Assembly: GCA_032622095.1 (NCBI GenBank)
Contig: CP136068.1
Location: forward strand, 147,945,365 to 148,009,364
Origin: Siphonodentalium dalli
Taxonomy: Eukaryota > Mollusca > Scaphopoda > Gadilida > Siphonodentaliidae
Length of the DNA: 64,000 nucleotides
Direction of reading: 5' to 3'
The translations under genes and the position numbers were made by a program. This document shows, piece by piece, positions 44,201 to 52,729 of the stretch. Each line of letters starts with the position of its first letter. The stretch's first letter is position 1. The notes beneath the pieces are model-generated. The model saw only the letters and a list, made by a program, of their open reading frames with translations. It was not told the DNA's origin and searched no databases.

Positions 44201-46561
44201 TGAAATTTGCGTGATATTTATGATTGGTATAAGAACACAATTTGTCTATAATATAATATTCTTTCTGTTTATGGCGATTAACACAAAATTCATGGACTGC
44301 ACTTGATCCATGTTCAGGCTTTACTACAGTAGAATTATACCATCGATTTCAAACTCAATAATTATCGATAAAAAACCCCACCTTTTGTACAAAACTTCTA
44401 CATTTATCAAGAGATCTGCTCAATTAATCACATATTTGAATCCAGTTCCACTCTTTTCCTAGGCTATATTTAAAGATAATTATAAAGCGACTTTGTAATC
44501 AACAAAATACGTGTGATGCAGGTTTAACCAATCAGCAATATATTATTCATATATTATTCATTATTCATATAATCAGTGCCTGCAGATCATTGAGTTTATT
44601 TGATCATTTCAATGCAAAAATAATTTTCAGCACCAGGATTGAAAATGACCAGCCCTCGAAATTAGGAAAAATGTTTTATGGCATAATTAATCTGTGGCAT
44701 GTTAGATTCACATGTTGCCACAGAGTTTCCCATAGCATTGCTTATTGACATGGCCAATTTCGGTGATTGGAATGACTGTTCTAACAGTAACAACACTAAA
44801 CAATGGTGATCGAGTGAGCAACAGGTCTGGCAAATACATCTATAATAGATGAATAATCATGAATTCATCAATCATAGACAAATTTGACTGTATAAGTGTA
44901 TAGTATACTCTCAAATGAGTAGTCCAAAATTGACTATACATTGAATGATGACATAAATTATTTCCCCACGATACTGACCGTGGTGTGACCGGAAGTCGGT
45001 TCGAACACACCCGAATGTTTAAATATTGTTCGCTTGCTCGCCAAAAATGCTCGATAAATGTCTCTTTTTGGAAAAGGAAGGTGAAATGTATGTCAGGGTG
45101 ACGCACTAGTATACATGTATGTATTGACCGGGCCCCGGGGAACATCGCGGTTTGGTCGTGTCTTGCATCATATTCTTCCTTTCCGGACTTGAAACAAAAG
45201 CTCACATTACAGGTATGGCGGAAATTTCGACGGGATATCTTTATATCCCGTAGATTTTTGACATCAAATGAGATGCTTCTTGAGAACCAACCTTCCTACT
45301 CATTTCAGCAATAAAAAAATGGGGACTCATTTCAGCAATCTAAAACTATTGCAAACGTTCTGCGATTAATATCAGAATTATGACAACTGCATCTGTATCT
45401 TGTGACAATGCTGCTATTTAATTTCAGTATTAAAAGATAACTTCACTGCGGCAGAAAAATACGATGTTGTCAGTGCATATCCTCGACCCAGTTCATAAAT
45501 GATTCTGATTGGATGAGCTCCAAATGCATCTGCAGCTCAATCTCGAGTACAAAGTTTATTCATATGCTAAAGTAATACTCGGAACTAATATTTCACCGTT
45601 TTTAAACCATTACACTCGTGGAATGACAACTCATTATAATTGTACCGCTACAATAAATGCTTATTAAATCCGAATATATTTTAATATACTTGAAATGCAT
45701 ATATACCCTGCTGGACAAAACAAGTGTCCACTTAACTGCAGTTAGCATTGCCACCGCGGCCGAAATGCAACTACACCGCAGCTCCACCGGCTAACTACAG
45801 TTGGGCCGCGGTTTACTTGCCATTTGGCATGGTGTAGTTGCCACGGTGTACTTTCATTAAACTGAAAAAAGATGATACAAACCAGAAATCTAACCACGGT
45901 GTACATGTCATTCGGCGGCGAGGGTAGTTGCCGTTCGGCTGCAGTGAACTTGCCGTTCGGCAGCAGTGTACTTGCCGTTCGACCGCTGTGCTCAACTGCA
46001 GTTACAAACTCTGACACCGCGGCCGAACGGCAAATACACCGCAGTGCCAATGGACACTTGTTTTGTCCAGCGGGGGTACTTCTAGTATAGGGTTTCTTTC
46101 AGCGAATACTGACATAAACAGCAGTGCTCACAACAACCATGACATTTCAAATTGGTCAAACTTGTTGCTAATTTTCTCAGAATATTGCATGTTGAATAAG
46201 TTTTATGCAGCGATTTGGTTAGACAAACAAGTAAAAACTGTAGGATGTGTGATTTGGATAAAATGAAAAATGTGTATGTCATCAAATTCCATGCGGAAAT
46301 TACTGAGTAGTGAGTTTGGTTCGCAAGAAACAACTCATTTGAGAGCATAATATATAGACGAATTGGTCTATGATAGATAAATTCGTCTGTTTTTGATGAG
46401 TTTGTGGTTTTGCCAGACCTGAACAAGTTCAACAAGTCAACTGAAACACAACGAAAAATGGCAATATCGTTAATTTTTACCGATTCTAGAACGTCATGCA
46501 ATTCCTTAATCTCGCTTTCGATTGCATCCCTCTTCTTCGTAAGTTCATTCATCTTCTCCAT
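23204..46561 (-). CDS. PSMD9: PSMD9 (26S proteasome assembly chaperone p27/Nas2), six exons
   Basis: In the family, p27/Nas2 binds the C-terminus of the ATPase subunit RPT5 and helps build the base of the 26S proteasome; it is not in the finished particle and acts in cytosol and nucleus. The spliced product read here is 197 aa (human about 223). Residues 1-27 and about 63-107 are charged and coiled-coil-like; residues 28-61 hold the family block [20 protein letters not shown]; the PDZ domain starts near residue 108 ([13 protein letters not shown]) and runs through [20 protein letters not shown] and [18 protein letters not shown] to the family signature [10 protein letters not shown]. All five introns are GT-AG and all phases agree (0, 1, 0, 0, 2). 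Introns 2 and 5 carry large tandem arrays made from the neighbouring splice junction, and introns 1, 3 and 4 are packed with MITEs. Coordinates are the genomic span. Recognition is from residue pattern and exon layout. Confidence 0.97.
23420..23865 (+). repeat. dispersed mollusc-type repeat, two ~157-bp units and a G run
   Basis: AGGGGGATAACTCCACA and GTCGG(A/T)CGGACCTCATA phrases occur twice, followed by GACGGACAG-type and GATGGATGGACAAGCTGATT phrases and 18 G at 23846-23863. This style of repeat is common in mollusc DNA. Confidence 0.7.
23932..24139. mobile_element. MITE family J, copy J4
   Basis: CAAGCCATGAAATAGGGTG to TATTTCAAGGCTTG, flanked on both sides by the identical 8-bp ACTGGAGG. 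It lies just past the PSMD9 acceptor for exon 6, inside intron 5. Confidence 0.9.
24238..24545 (+). repeat. dispersed GGGGCATAAC repeat
   Basis: AAAGGGGCATAACT, GTCGGAACGAACCCAAATTC and CAGACATGCAGACAGATGA phrases, as in a family also seen at 38640-38960. No coding sense. Confidence 0.6.
24635..24897. repeat. three successive hairpins related to families B and G
   Basis: Three palindromes with the CAATGCATTCTCTTATATATG arm but different centres (CTCCCACAGTGAGCC, GAGCCTTATGGGAGAC), joined by CTTACAAGATCAA spacers. The outer ends are CCCTGCGCCAG and CACAGGG. No TTAA ends. Confidence 0.75.
25152..25415. mobile_element. MITE family J, copy J5
   Basis: Double palindrome between exact 8-bp repeats GTGATTAC on both sides. 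Lies in PSMD9 intron 5 just beyond the 3' edge of array 1. Confidence 0.9.
25571..34736 (-). repeat. array 1: about 130 copies of the PSMD9 exon 5 / intron 5 junction
   Basis: Read on the minus strand, a typical 69-bp unit has 38 nt matching the end of exon 5 ([13 protein letters not shown]), then donor GTAAGT and about 31 nt of pyrimidine-rich intron. In the PSMD9 frame every unit reads ...GLLG then TAA. Unit length varies from 68 to about 80 bp, mainly through the G run on the plus strand. Type A units have AAA (Lys). Type B units (GGTGGAAGAGATGAGGGGG on the plus strand) have TAA there, plus a second GTAAGG. The leftmost units are about 76 bp, diverged, and read GKDLLG. The right edge is the true exon 5. 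The open frames along it ([16 protein letters not shown] type) arise because 69 is divisible by three. Confidence 0.95.
34699..34787 (-). CDS. PSMD9: PSMD9 exon 5 (source of the 9-kb array)
   Basis: 89 nt, 29 codons plus two bases. The acceptor is TTACCCTTTCAG, then [18 protein letters not shown], then [12 protein letters not shown], then donor CTAGG/GTAAGTT. This edge copy is the only one joined to the upstream half of the exon, so it is the ancestral and presumably used copy. It reads PW before SGKGLLG, whereas array copies mostly read AW or TW. Confidence 0.95.
35108..35587 (+). mobile_element. MITE family A, copy A3 (best preserved)
   Basis: TTAAAGGCCCACTTAATTAT to GAAAATTAAGTGGGCTTTAA, 480 bp, with the internal GGGGAAAAATTCTACATATT hairpin. 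Lies in PSMD9 intron 4. It shows the un-amplified sequence from which the minisatellite at the window start grew. Confidence 0.9.
35739..36202. mobile_element. MITE family G, copy G1 (double hairpin)
   Basis: Termini ATATGTGACCTGCCATATCA / TGATATGGCGGGTCACATAT extending through AATCCAGTCGTAAG and ACCCTGTGCCAATG. The same hairpins as family B, but a different centre (GAGCCCCAGACAAACATGAG) and different ends. An outer weak inverted repeat reaches about 35620 and 36235. Confidence 0.82.
36270..36669 (-). mobile_element. MITE family B, copy B3
   Basis: TTAACCCTTTACCCAACAGA to GTTGGGTAAAGGGTTAA with two hairpins, in PSMD9 intron 4. Confidence 0.9.
36666..36840. repeat. element F, also at 19087-19445
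   Basis: TTAAAGATAGTCTGTCTCTT, then TATAAAATAATAGATATG and CTTCTATCAATTA, matching 19087-19205. At 19370-19445 part returns inverted (TTGATAGAAGCGATTCC, TTATTATTTTATACC). Confidence 0.55.
36955..37200. mobile_element. family J remnant J6 carrying an 88-bp insertion
   Basis: J palindrome sequence (TGAGGTTCCCAGAGGGTGAA) interrupted at 37057-37144; the right end resumes CCTCTGGGGGCCCCCATTCTG. Confidence 0.75.
37057..37144. mobile_element. 88-bp palindromic element with 9-bp target duplication
   Basis: TAGTCCAAGTCTGCT and its exact inverse at the ends, a 33-nt arm with two mismatches, and CCTCTGGGG on both sides (37048-37056 and 37145-37153). A 9-bp duplication is typical of Mutator-like elements. 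Confidence 0.8.
37438..37903. mobile_element. MITE family C, copy C5 (foldback form)
   Basis: TTAAAGGTACTCAATCCGAT to ATCGGATTGAGTACCTTTAA; the two halves are inverted copies of the left C half, meeting at AAGTGGTAATAATAACCACTT. Confidence 0.88.
38025..38270 (+). mobile_element. MITE family D, copy D3
   Basis: TTAACCCTTTCTATACTGAA to CAGCATAGAAAGGGTTAA, 246 bp, 75 bp from PSMD9 exon 4 in intron 4. Confidence 0.85.
38348..38449 (-). CDS. PSMD9: PSMD9 exon 4 (PDZ core)
   Basis: 102 nt, 34 codons, phase 0 at both ends. The acceptor is TTCATGTTCAG, then [20 protein letters not shown] to KHSQG, then donor GTAAGTTT. This is the middle of the PDZ domain and aligns by eye with the human block containing FGSVNTQNFQSL. 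Confidence 0.96.
38640..38960 (-). repeat. dispersed GGGCCATAACTCC repeat in PSMD9 intron 3
   Basis: ATCCGCAAACCAAAATAATC, GGCCATAACTCCCG and GCAAATTCGAACACGACCTG phrases, partly repeated at about 180 bp; same style as 24238-24545. A lone family E end lies at 38964. Confidence 0.55.
39071..39286. mobile_element. palindromic MITE family E, copy E3 (PSMD9 intron 3)
   Basis: 216-bp palindrome, TACAGTAATGCCCTAAATAA to GGGTAATACTGTA. Confidence 0.88.
39641..39831 (-). CDS. PSMD9: PSMD9 exon 3 (its first 28 nt are the edge unit of an array)
   Basis: 191 nt: two bases complete Cys62, then 63 codons from [16 protein letters not shown] to [12 protein letters not shown]. The acceptor is CTCTATTGAACAG/GT and the donor GCAGCT/GTAAGT (phase 0). 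The first 28 nt and the preceding 19 intron nt are the unit repeated about 23 times upstream. The exon holds the charged helical linker and the first PDZ strand. Confidence 0.96.
39804..40880 (-). repeat. array 2: about 23 copies of the PSMD9 intron 2 / exon 3 junction
   Basis: Near-identical 47-bp units. On the minus strand each has 19 nt of intron end (TGCCTTCTCTATTGAACAG) and 28 nt of exon 3 start (LQNDHKDV codons). The left edge runs into the body of exon 3. A block near 40566-40750 shares one A-to-G change. Decayed outlying copies occur at about 41029-41075 and 41165-41225. The array lies at the 3' end of intron 2. Confidence 0.95.
41663..42083 (-). mobile_element. MITE family C, copy C6
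   Basis: TTAAAGGTACTCAATCTGAT start, inverted C body, and TTAA at 42080. Contains a C run near 42037. Confidence 0.8.
42154..42572. mobile_element. MITE family J, copy J7
   Basis: CAAGCCTTGAAATTGTGTGT to CTATTTCAAGGCTTG with J palindromes at both ends; the flanks share TTTATAAT. Confidence 0.78.
42590..42806. mobile_element. palindromic MITE family E, copy E4, abutting the PSMD9 exon 2 donor
   Basis: 217-bp palindrome, TACAGTAATGCGCTAAATAA to GGGCATTAGTGTA. Its end is 11 nt from the exon/intron boundary at 42818/42817. Confidence 0.9.
42818..42920 (-). CDS. PSMD9: PSMD9 exon 2
   Basis: Codons 28-61 plus one base (103 nt). The acceptor is TTTGATTTACAG followed by [20 protein letters not shown]; the donor is ATCATAT/GTAAGG, so the Cys codon of IIC is split across intron 2. 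A family E palindrome begins only 11 nt beyond the donor. Confidence 0.96.
42969..43403. mobile_element. family J fragments J8 and J9
   Basis: Single palindromes of the GCAGAATGAGGTCCCCAGAG type at 42969-43080 and 43270-43403, separated by unrelated DNA, in PSMD9 intron 1 just upstream of exon 2. Confidence 0.68.
43918..44146. mobile_element. short inverted-repeat element in PSMD9 intron 1
   Basis: GCAAAACACTCAACACCG near 43930 returns as CGGTGTTGAGTGTTTTC near 44123. A smaller hairpin (CTGGGACTAATATAACATTA / GTCCCAG) lies inside. Confidence 0.5.
45716..46076. mobile_element. element Q, TIR element flanked by TA
   Basis: CCCTGCTGGACAAAACAAGT and ACTTGTTTTGTCCAGCGGG termini, 361 bp, with TA on each side. 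The inside has repeated CACGGTGTACTTGCCGTTCGG-like words. Fits a Tc1/mariner-type MITE in PSMD9 intron 1. Confidence 0.75.
46481..46561 (-). CDS. PSMD9: PSMD9 exon 1
   Basis: Codons 1-27, starting [16 protein letters not shown] and ending ELHDVLES, followed by donor GTAAAA (phase 0). The ATG at 46561 has A at -3 and G at +4, a good start context. The human protein has extra residues before the matching block, so a farther start cannot be excluded, but this ATG gives a natural N-terminus. Only these 27 codons of the longer open frame are coding; the rest is intron read-through. Confidence 0.95.
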
Positions 46562-46716
46562 CGTTGTTATTATTGAATTTTCTCCTGCTTTATTTAGATT
46601 ATGTCGCCAAAAGTCGCTTCAAATTTGGCAGACTCACATAACCGGAAACGAAAAATTTGAATTCTATTTATAGAATTTTGGAAATCACCGACCGATAGTG
46701 TAAACGAAAGTAAAAA
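46562..46716 (-). promoter_or_regulatory. presumed PSMD9 5'UTR and core promoter
   Basis: Only 155 bp separate the PSMD9 start codon from MITE C7, so the 5'UTR and proximal promoter should lie here or partly in the MITE. An ETS-like ACCGGAAAC is visible near 46640. No clear TATA box is seen. Assignment is by position only. Confidence 0.4.
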
Positions 46717-47233
46717 TTAAAGGTACTCCATCCGATTCCAACAACAACAACAATAGTTCAGTCATGAACGTAGTGCGTATCTGCGAAAGCGGTCATGTTG
46801 ACCTACAACAACAACAACATTTTTTGAAATGCCGCTTCAGTTATCAGAATCGATTAATTGCCCAAAAATAATGCTTTAAACCAAAGTCAACTATAGTATA
46901 AACTTGCCCAAAACCTGTTATTTATCAACGTTTTGTTCAACAAAATATTGCCGGTTTGTCAAATATTGACACAAAAAAGCCACTTGATTTTAGAGTTATC
47001 CTACTTCATCCGCAATTTGGTCCGAGACTGTCTTCTCGTCGGCTTCACCTGACACCTGGGCCACTATATTATTGGTGGTGAAAAATAATAGACTTAAAAA
47101 TCGACATCTTATCACTCTGAGCTTTGATGAGTGGGTTCCTCGTCTCGACTCAAATATTTTTTACCCCTCAGGCTCAGGCTGAAGCCAAGGAAATAGCAAT
47201 TTGCGAGCGTTAATTCGGATTATGCATCTTTAA
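46717..47233 (-). mobile_element. MITE family C, copy C7, next to the PSMD9 promoter
   Basis: TTAAAGGTACTCCATCCGAT start; about 70 foreign bp interrupt a CAACAACAACAA tract; ends TGCATCTTTAA. Begins 156 bp upstream of the PSMD9 ATG. Confidence 0.8.
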
Positions 47234-47513
47234 AGGGAACACACTAAAAGTTCAGTCCGAGTACGAAATCGAGCCCGGAATTTCATTTTCGCTTTTAAAA
47301 TGTCATTAATATAATGCTAATAATGTTGATTTTTGGTTTGTGACAAGCTATGCAATTTATTACAAATAAAATAAATTAAAAATATAATTTGTAAGTCATA
47401 TATTTCAACTAAACGTTGGGCATCAGTAGAATTAGTCATATAGTAGGCCTATCTATCTATATTTTTAATATATACATGTATCAATGTAACAATTTACATA
47501 ATGGCATGGAATC

Positions 47514-47822
47514 CTACTTATATATGTCCCGCTCTCGTTTTCCGATACCGGTATCAAGGAACTCCTCGTTCACCGTGTATACATGTATGCCACTAACGGT
47601 GACTTGTGAATCATAAGCAGGATTCATCGTGTCATTCTGTAGCAATATACCTATTTTATAATTTCGACCAAACTGAACAGCTTTTGCATTTATAAGTCTA
47701 TGGTTCACTGGTACACATATGCATGTATGGTGAACCCATGTCTCACATTCTTCTGCAGAACATTCTACCATGTCATCAAATATATTCAGCAACGACATAA
47801 TTATATCACAGTCCAATTCCAA
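47514..47822 (-). CDS. unknown coding-like segment with a PHD-finger-like CxxxxC..WVHHTC patch
   Basis: A 103-codon frame reading DDMVECSAEECETWVHHTC, then AKAVQFGRNYKIGILLQND and YDSQVTVSGIHVYT. The Cys/Trp-Val-His/Cys pattern recalls the second half of a PHD zinc finger, but the rest is not recognised. A good donor (AAATAG/GTATAT) lies inside. C8 abuts its upstream side, so an acceptor cannot be placed with confidence. It could be an exon or a transposon relic. Confidence 0.3.
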   Translation of the reverse strand: MELDCDIIMSLLNIFDDMVECSAEECETWVHHTCICVPVNHRLINAKAVQFGRNYKIGILLQNDTMNPAYDSQVTVSGIHVYTVNEEFLDTGIGKRERDIYK

Positions 47823-47830
47823 GTAATATG

Positions 47831-48280
47831 TTAAAGGTACTCAATCCGATCAGAGGATCTCCATATCATCAGGATATCACAACAACAGCAACATTTCTTT
47901 AAATTTCTACGCTTTAGTTATCAGAATCGATTAATTGCAACAAAAGGCTAACCACTGGTATCAAATTTTCAAAAACGTGTTATTTATCAACATTTTGTTC
48001 AACGAAATATGGCCGTATTATCACTTGAGTATTCACGAAATTTGGCCATATTACCACATGCATTTAGAGTGATCCATCTTCATCCGCAATTTTGACCGAG
48101 ACCATCCCTTTGACGGCGTGTTTCTGGGCCACAAATAATTGAAATAACAAACTTCAAAAATCGATATCTGATCACTCTGAGCTTTGACGGGTGGGTTCCT
48201 CGACTCGAATCAAATATTTGTTACCCCCGAAGCCAAAGAAATCGTAATTTAGGAGCGTTAATTCGGACTGAGTACCTTAA
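47831..48280 (-). mobile_element. MITE family C, copy C8
   Basis: TTAAAGGTACTCAATCCGAT to GGACTGAGTACCTTAA, 450 bp. Confidence 0.82.
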
Positions 48281-48391
48281 AATCATGTTTCTTACTGACT
48301 TTTAATTGCTTCTTCCTTGAAGGAAATATGGAATCTAAGCGTGTGTGTTCTAAGCACTCTAAAAACGCTTCATTGCTTTCGCTCTCTTTAC

Positions 48392-48432
48392 ATCAATATT
48401 TCTTCTCGATGTGTTTTCTTCGCCTCCGCCAT
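48392..48432 (-). CDS. candidate first exon (MAEAKKTHREEIL)
   Basis: AAAATGGCGGAGGCGAAGAA is a start of the kind common in animal genes (A at -3, G at +4), followed by a possible donor GAT/GTAAAG 41 nt on. A CACGTG lies 39 bp upstream at 48471. Without the donor the frame ends after 14 codons. It may belong with 47514-47822, but the join is not shown. Confidence 0.2.
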
Positions 48433-48480
48433 TTTTAATGCGTGGTACTCAATCTACTCATCAACTCGAAACCACGTGAT

Positions 48481-50415
48481 TCCCCACCGTGAGTGTGTAT
48501 GATAGGCCTACACATAATACATAACTATAGAACCACATATATGTTAACATTAGTTAGAAATTACCACACGAGATATGGACGTTGCAAGGATACCACGAGA
48601 GTCGACCAATGGGCTTGAGTGGTAACATTTCATCTCGTTCCTTCTTCATATACAAATTATACAATACAATGGGTTGATTTATGTCAGCGGAGGATTCAAA
48701 ATATTGTTCCATAAAATAGTCCAGGCAGACACCAGTTTATGTATCGTATTGTTTGTTAAAAAATTACCGCACATGTCCAAACTGTGCGTGGTAAGGACAA
48801 TTATGGTGAGCCACTCTTGGAAATTATATATTTTCGTACACTGTCATGACAATAGGTTCAATCAAAAACCTGTATTTATATGTTACTATTATATGGAACT
48901 TTAGTAATCATAAAACGCTCTTTAAAAATACGCCCATATGTGGTACATCGCATTGGGACTTATGTATTATGTGTCGATATTATTGTATACCCACCATCTT
49001 TGGTCAAAGGTAATATTTTACATTTAAGGAAATATCTATATATAGTTTATACTGTGTTATATTGTGTTATTTTCTAGAACATGATAGCATGTGACTTATT
49101 TCCACGAAAACACTATACAATGTGACGTTTTTTGGACATATTCTAGCACATTATAAACTATAGGTAATCTATAGTTTTAAAATATAAAAGACTACCATTG
49201 ACACAAGACAGTGGGGTTTTCGTGGTTACTCGTGATATTAAAGTGCAGTGCTAATTAGGATAACAAACATGGGCAAACCTCAAACATTGGACGTTCACAG
49301 GACTACTATGTGTAGGATGATCTATATAATGTATCTCAGATCTTGACTGGGATATTTGACCATTTAATAAATATTTGTTAGTACACGTAGCAATATTGTC
49401 TGTGGAAATTTTGAAATATCTCGCATATCGAAAAATCACAGGAAACATGGCCCAAATGTTAAGCGTGACTTTCAATGAGATATTATGGCATCCAAAACAT
49501 GTCTTTGTTATGAAATACGACATCGTATAGTTTGAAAAATGTGCTTTTGATCGCAAACGTGACGTGTTTAGGGCTGGGATTTTTACACAATTGAAGGAAA
49601 AGACGAAAATATACGTACCGTAGTCAGTGAGGTGAGCGACTTTTGTTTATAGCAGTTTACCGCAAACAAGCGTTCATTTCCGTCCACACACAGTTATCAT
49701 GATCGAAAACAAAAATGCAAACTGAGTAAGGATAACTTTGACCCGGTAGGTACACCAAGACCAAAATATTTCCTGTTAAGGGTCAGACGCACCGTTTGCC
49801 AAAAAAATCCTGGTATTTCAAAATGGATTTTCTCAAAATCTGTCAAGAATTTCTTTGCGAAATTTGGAATAAGCGATTACAGCGACACAATATTTAAAAC
49901 CATCGACCATCAGGTATTATCACCTCATATACTTCTTTTATGGCATGGGAAATATTTAACATTTCACATACTATTTTCAGGTACCAAGAACTTCTGTCTT
50001 TTTTTTTTTTTTTCAAAAGTGCTGTTCAGATGTCAATGATATCATATCTAAAGATAATGAGAGAAGAATATTAATCTTATTATTAATCTTAATTAATCTT
50101 GATTTGTGAAAAATAATGATTATTTTCATTTCGAAATGGAACTACCCACAAATAGGTTTCTATATTTGAGAATTTTAATATCGTGCCTGTTGATCTGTGG
50201 AAAATTGGACTGAGATGAGTTCTGGGTCATCGGTTCATAACCAAGTTAAAGCTGACCATCATACCTCTTAACACCGTGGCCCAATTCCAGTTGATTGATC
50301 CCTGCTTGAGTGGACCACACTGCATATCCATATCAACATTTGTTTTCATTGGGCTGGAATATTTGTGATTGCTTTATACTTCATTATACTATATGAGGGT
50401 ATGGTGCTGTATTAT
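48481..50415. other. repeat-poor stretch, nothing recognised
   Basis: About 1.9 kb without family members or tandem repeats. Several 60-100 codon frames occur on both strands, but none has family motifs or convincing splice sites. A T run lies near 50000. Confidence 0.5.
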
Positions 50416-50859
50416 TTAACCCTTTACCCAACAAAGCGGCCAAAAACTCCCAAATAAAGCTTCAACAGCCTAAAATATCTTCGGTCTGTCTCAATAACAC
50501 CATACAAATATGGATATCATTGGAACCGGTTCATTGACCACATTGTGATGGTTACAGTTATGCCCTGTGCCAATGCATTCTCTTATATATGCGAGTCGAC
50601 CATAGGTCGCCTCGCATATATAAGAGAATGCATTGGTCTAAAAAAAATCTTTTTTAACACTTTTTATAATTTTTTCTTACATTCTTTAACAATTTTATAA
50701 CATTTTTTATAATATTTTTCTACATTCTTTGACAATTTTATCATTTTTAATATGTGTTAAGCCAATGCATTCTCTTATATATGCGAGGCGACCTATGGTC
50801 GACTCGCATATATAAGAGAATGCATTGGCACAGGGCCGTTCTGTTGGGTAAAGAGTTAA
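50416..50859 (+). mobile_element. MITE family B, copy B4
   Basis: TTAACCCTTTACCCAACAAA to GTTGGGTAAAGAGTTAA with both hairpins and an enlarged T-rich spacer. Confidence 0.9.
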
Positions 50860-51300
50860 TTAAAAATCTAACTGAACATTATGATACAAATGAAGCGTCC
50901 TCTCATTGAGCCAAGATAATAAGCTATTTGGTGATTGGAATGTTGTGTTAAATTATTAATTATTCAAGCAGTTCTTGGTACCGAAAGGGACAAAAAAGGA
51001 AAATAATAATTTCAACCTCTCGATTGTATATTATGTTTGTCATCTCTTAATACTTGCCCAGATTCTATATACAATAACGATGACGATTTATGAAGTTCAA
51101 TATTATATGTTTCGCCAGATAGATCCATATACATTCTTTATTGAAAGAATGTATTTTGCCGGATGTATGCAAAACGTGCGTCTCCCCCTTAAAATATTTT
51201 TTCCTGAACAATACCATAGATGAAGGAATGACTATTTTTAGTCTATGACAATACACATCAGGGCACAGGTACAAGTAGAGGATTGCATGAGGCGTCTTAC

Positions 51301-51418
51301 CAGCCCATGGACTAATTGTAATGGGCATCTCGGCTATCATTGATGTCCATATCGTTTTGCACCGGTGTTGGAACCAGTACATATCGAAATACCATAGAGT
51401 GCCTCCCCCTCGATTGTC
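51301..51418 (-). CDS. candidate exon, unknown product
   Basis: The frame reads DNRGGGTLWYFDMYWFQHR then CKTIWTSMIAEMPITISPWA and meets a good donor GGGCTG/GTAAGA. Tryptophan- and aromatic-rich and protein-like, but not recognised. No sure acceptor; the end of composite element R lies 20 bp upstream. Its first 55 bp occur again, inverted, at 58696-58750. Confidence 0.3.
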
Positions 51419-52149
51419 ACCGTCCGGGTTCGTCCGTTGTTAGTCCAGTGCATTTATGAGAAAATAGGGCTGAACCTCAAAATAATTGCAACACAAAAGA
51501 TTTTGTTTTATTTTGGTTGGGAGCATTATAGAGTATACTCAGCTAAAAATCAACAAAAATCTGAACATGCGAAATGGCCTTTTTGAGGCAAAAGTGGCGA
51601 AAATGATGAAAAATTGGTGAAAAATGGAGATTAACATTTTTTGTTAATAACTCTTGATTTAAACATACAATTGTGATATGTTCACAATGATAAACTGTGG
51701 TACAGTTGTATCCAAGATTTTGTATCATTTTATTCTATAAATATTGATTAAATTTTCGAAATTTGAGTCAAAAAGTTGAAAAATTTGCCAAAATTCAGTG
51801 AAAACTGGAAGTCTACACTAACTCTTGATGCAGTTGTAAAATTGACATAACTGGGCTTGGAACTATTGTTATTTAGTTATATCCACAATTGTGGGGTTTT
51901 TTCATGTTGTTACTACAAGCAAATAATCAAAATATTTTTGGGTGAAAAGATGTAAAAATGAGAAGAAATCAGAGAAAATGGAATTTCACATTACATGTTT
52001 ATGCATTAGAAAATTGCCATAGTTGGACTTGGACTGTTGTCAGTCAGTTATATATGGGATTTTCCATCAATATTGGGCCATGTTGTGGTATCAATGACAC
52101 TATTAAAGTTGTCCATATCTTGTGGCAAAATAGTGAAAAAAGAGAACAA

Positions 52150-52717
52150 ATATAGAATTTTGAAAAAATAATAAGCCTGGATAGATCGTTCTGATTTTCA
52201 GTCCAGGCCTCCATTTCACTGTTGTCGAAAGGCTGTGTGTTCGAACAGTCAACACCTTGGCATTCCCCACAAGACATAGAACACATAATTCCATGTTTTC
52301 GGCATGTGCACCTATTGTTTTTTCAGTCCGTTTTACATTTACAACGAATGATGTTCAGCATTTCTTTTGGAGCTGGTGGTTCCTCACAATTGATAGGATT
52401 AAGCCCCCCATCCTTATCCTGCCATCCCCAATCAGTTGGTTCAAAATTAAGCCCATTCCAACACTGCACCTGGTGATAGTGTATGTATAAAATTAAATCT
52501 TTTTCGACCTAAAAGTCTGACACAGCAGGTTACATCACCTCTGGTCGGCGCTTTGGCAACAGTGATAAGCCTCTGAAACAAGAGTTGTGGGTCGATGTGT
52601 ACAACGTCGTTGTCGGTCTTGAGAGACGGAGCACTCATTATTATTGCTTGGGATGTTCGCTTGAATACATAACTCATAACATCTTTCCCTCCCATGTTCA
52701 TAAGGATCTTCGTGCCT
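52150..52717 (-). pseudogene. broken gene with C-terminal CXC-type cysteine motif (invertebrate repeat-associated protein)
   Basis: Pieces in two frames: MGGKDVMSYVFKRTSQAIIM, HIDPQLLFQRLI, then after a frameshift WNGLNFEPTDWGWQDKDGG, PPAPKEMLNIIRCKCKTD, a TGA, then NNRCTCRKHGIMCSMSCGEC. The order HIDPQLLFQRL ... DWGW ... RCxCKTD..RCxCRKxGxxC matches a large uncharacterised protein family common in invertebrates and linked to repeats. The TGA replaces a residue of the cysteine block and a middle part seems missing. The SINE lies at its 5' side. Confidence 0.6.
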
Positions 52718-52729
52718 CTTAGGTCAGTG

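Noticed and set aside
44840-45205. 121-codon minus-strand frame
   Set aside because: No recognisable motif, no splice support, odd composition; likely chance.
45216-45257. ATGGCGGAAATTTCGACGGG as a plus-strand gene start
   Set aside because: Frame ends after 13 codons and no donor or following exon is seen; inside PSMD9 intron 1.
46082-46561. 159-codon single frame as a full gene
   Set aside because: Only the first 27 codons are PSMD9 exon 1; the rest reads through the donor into the intron.
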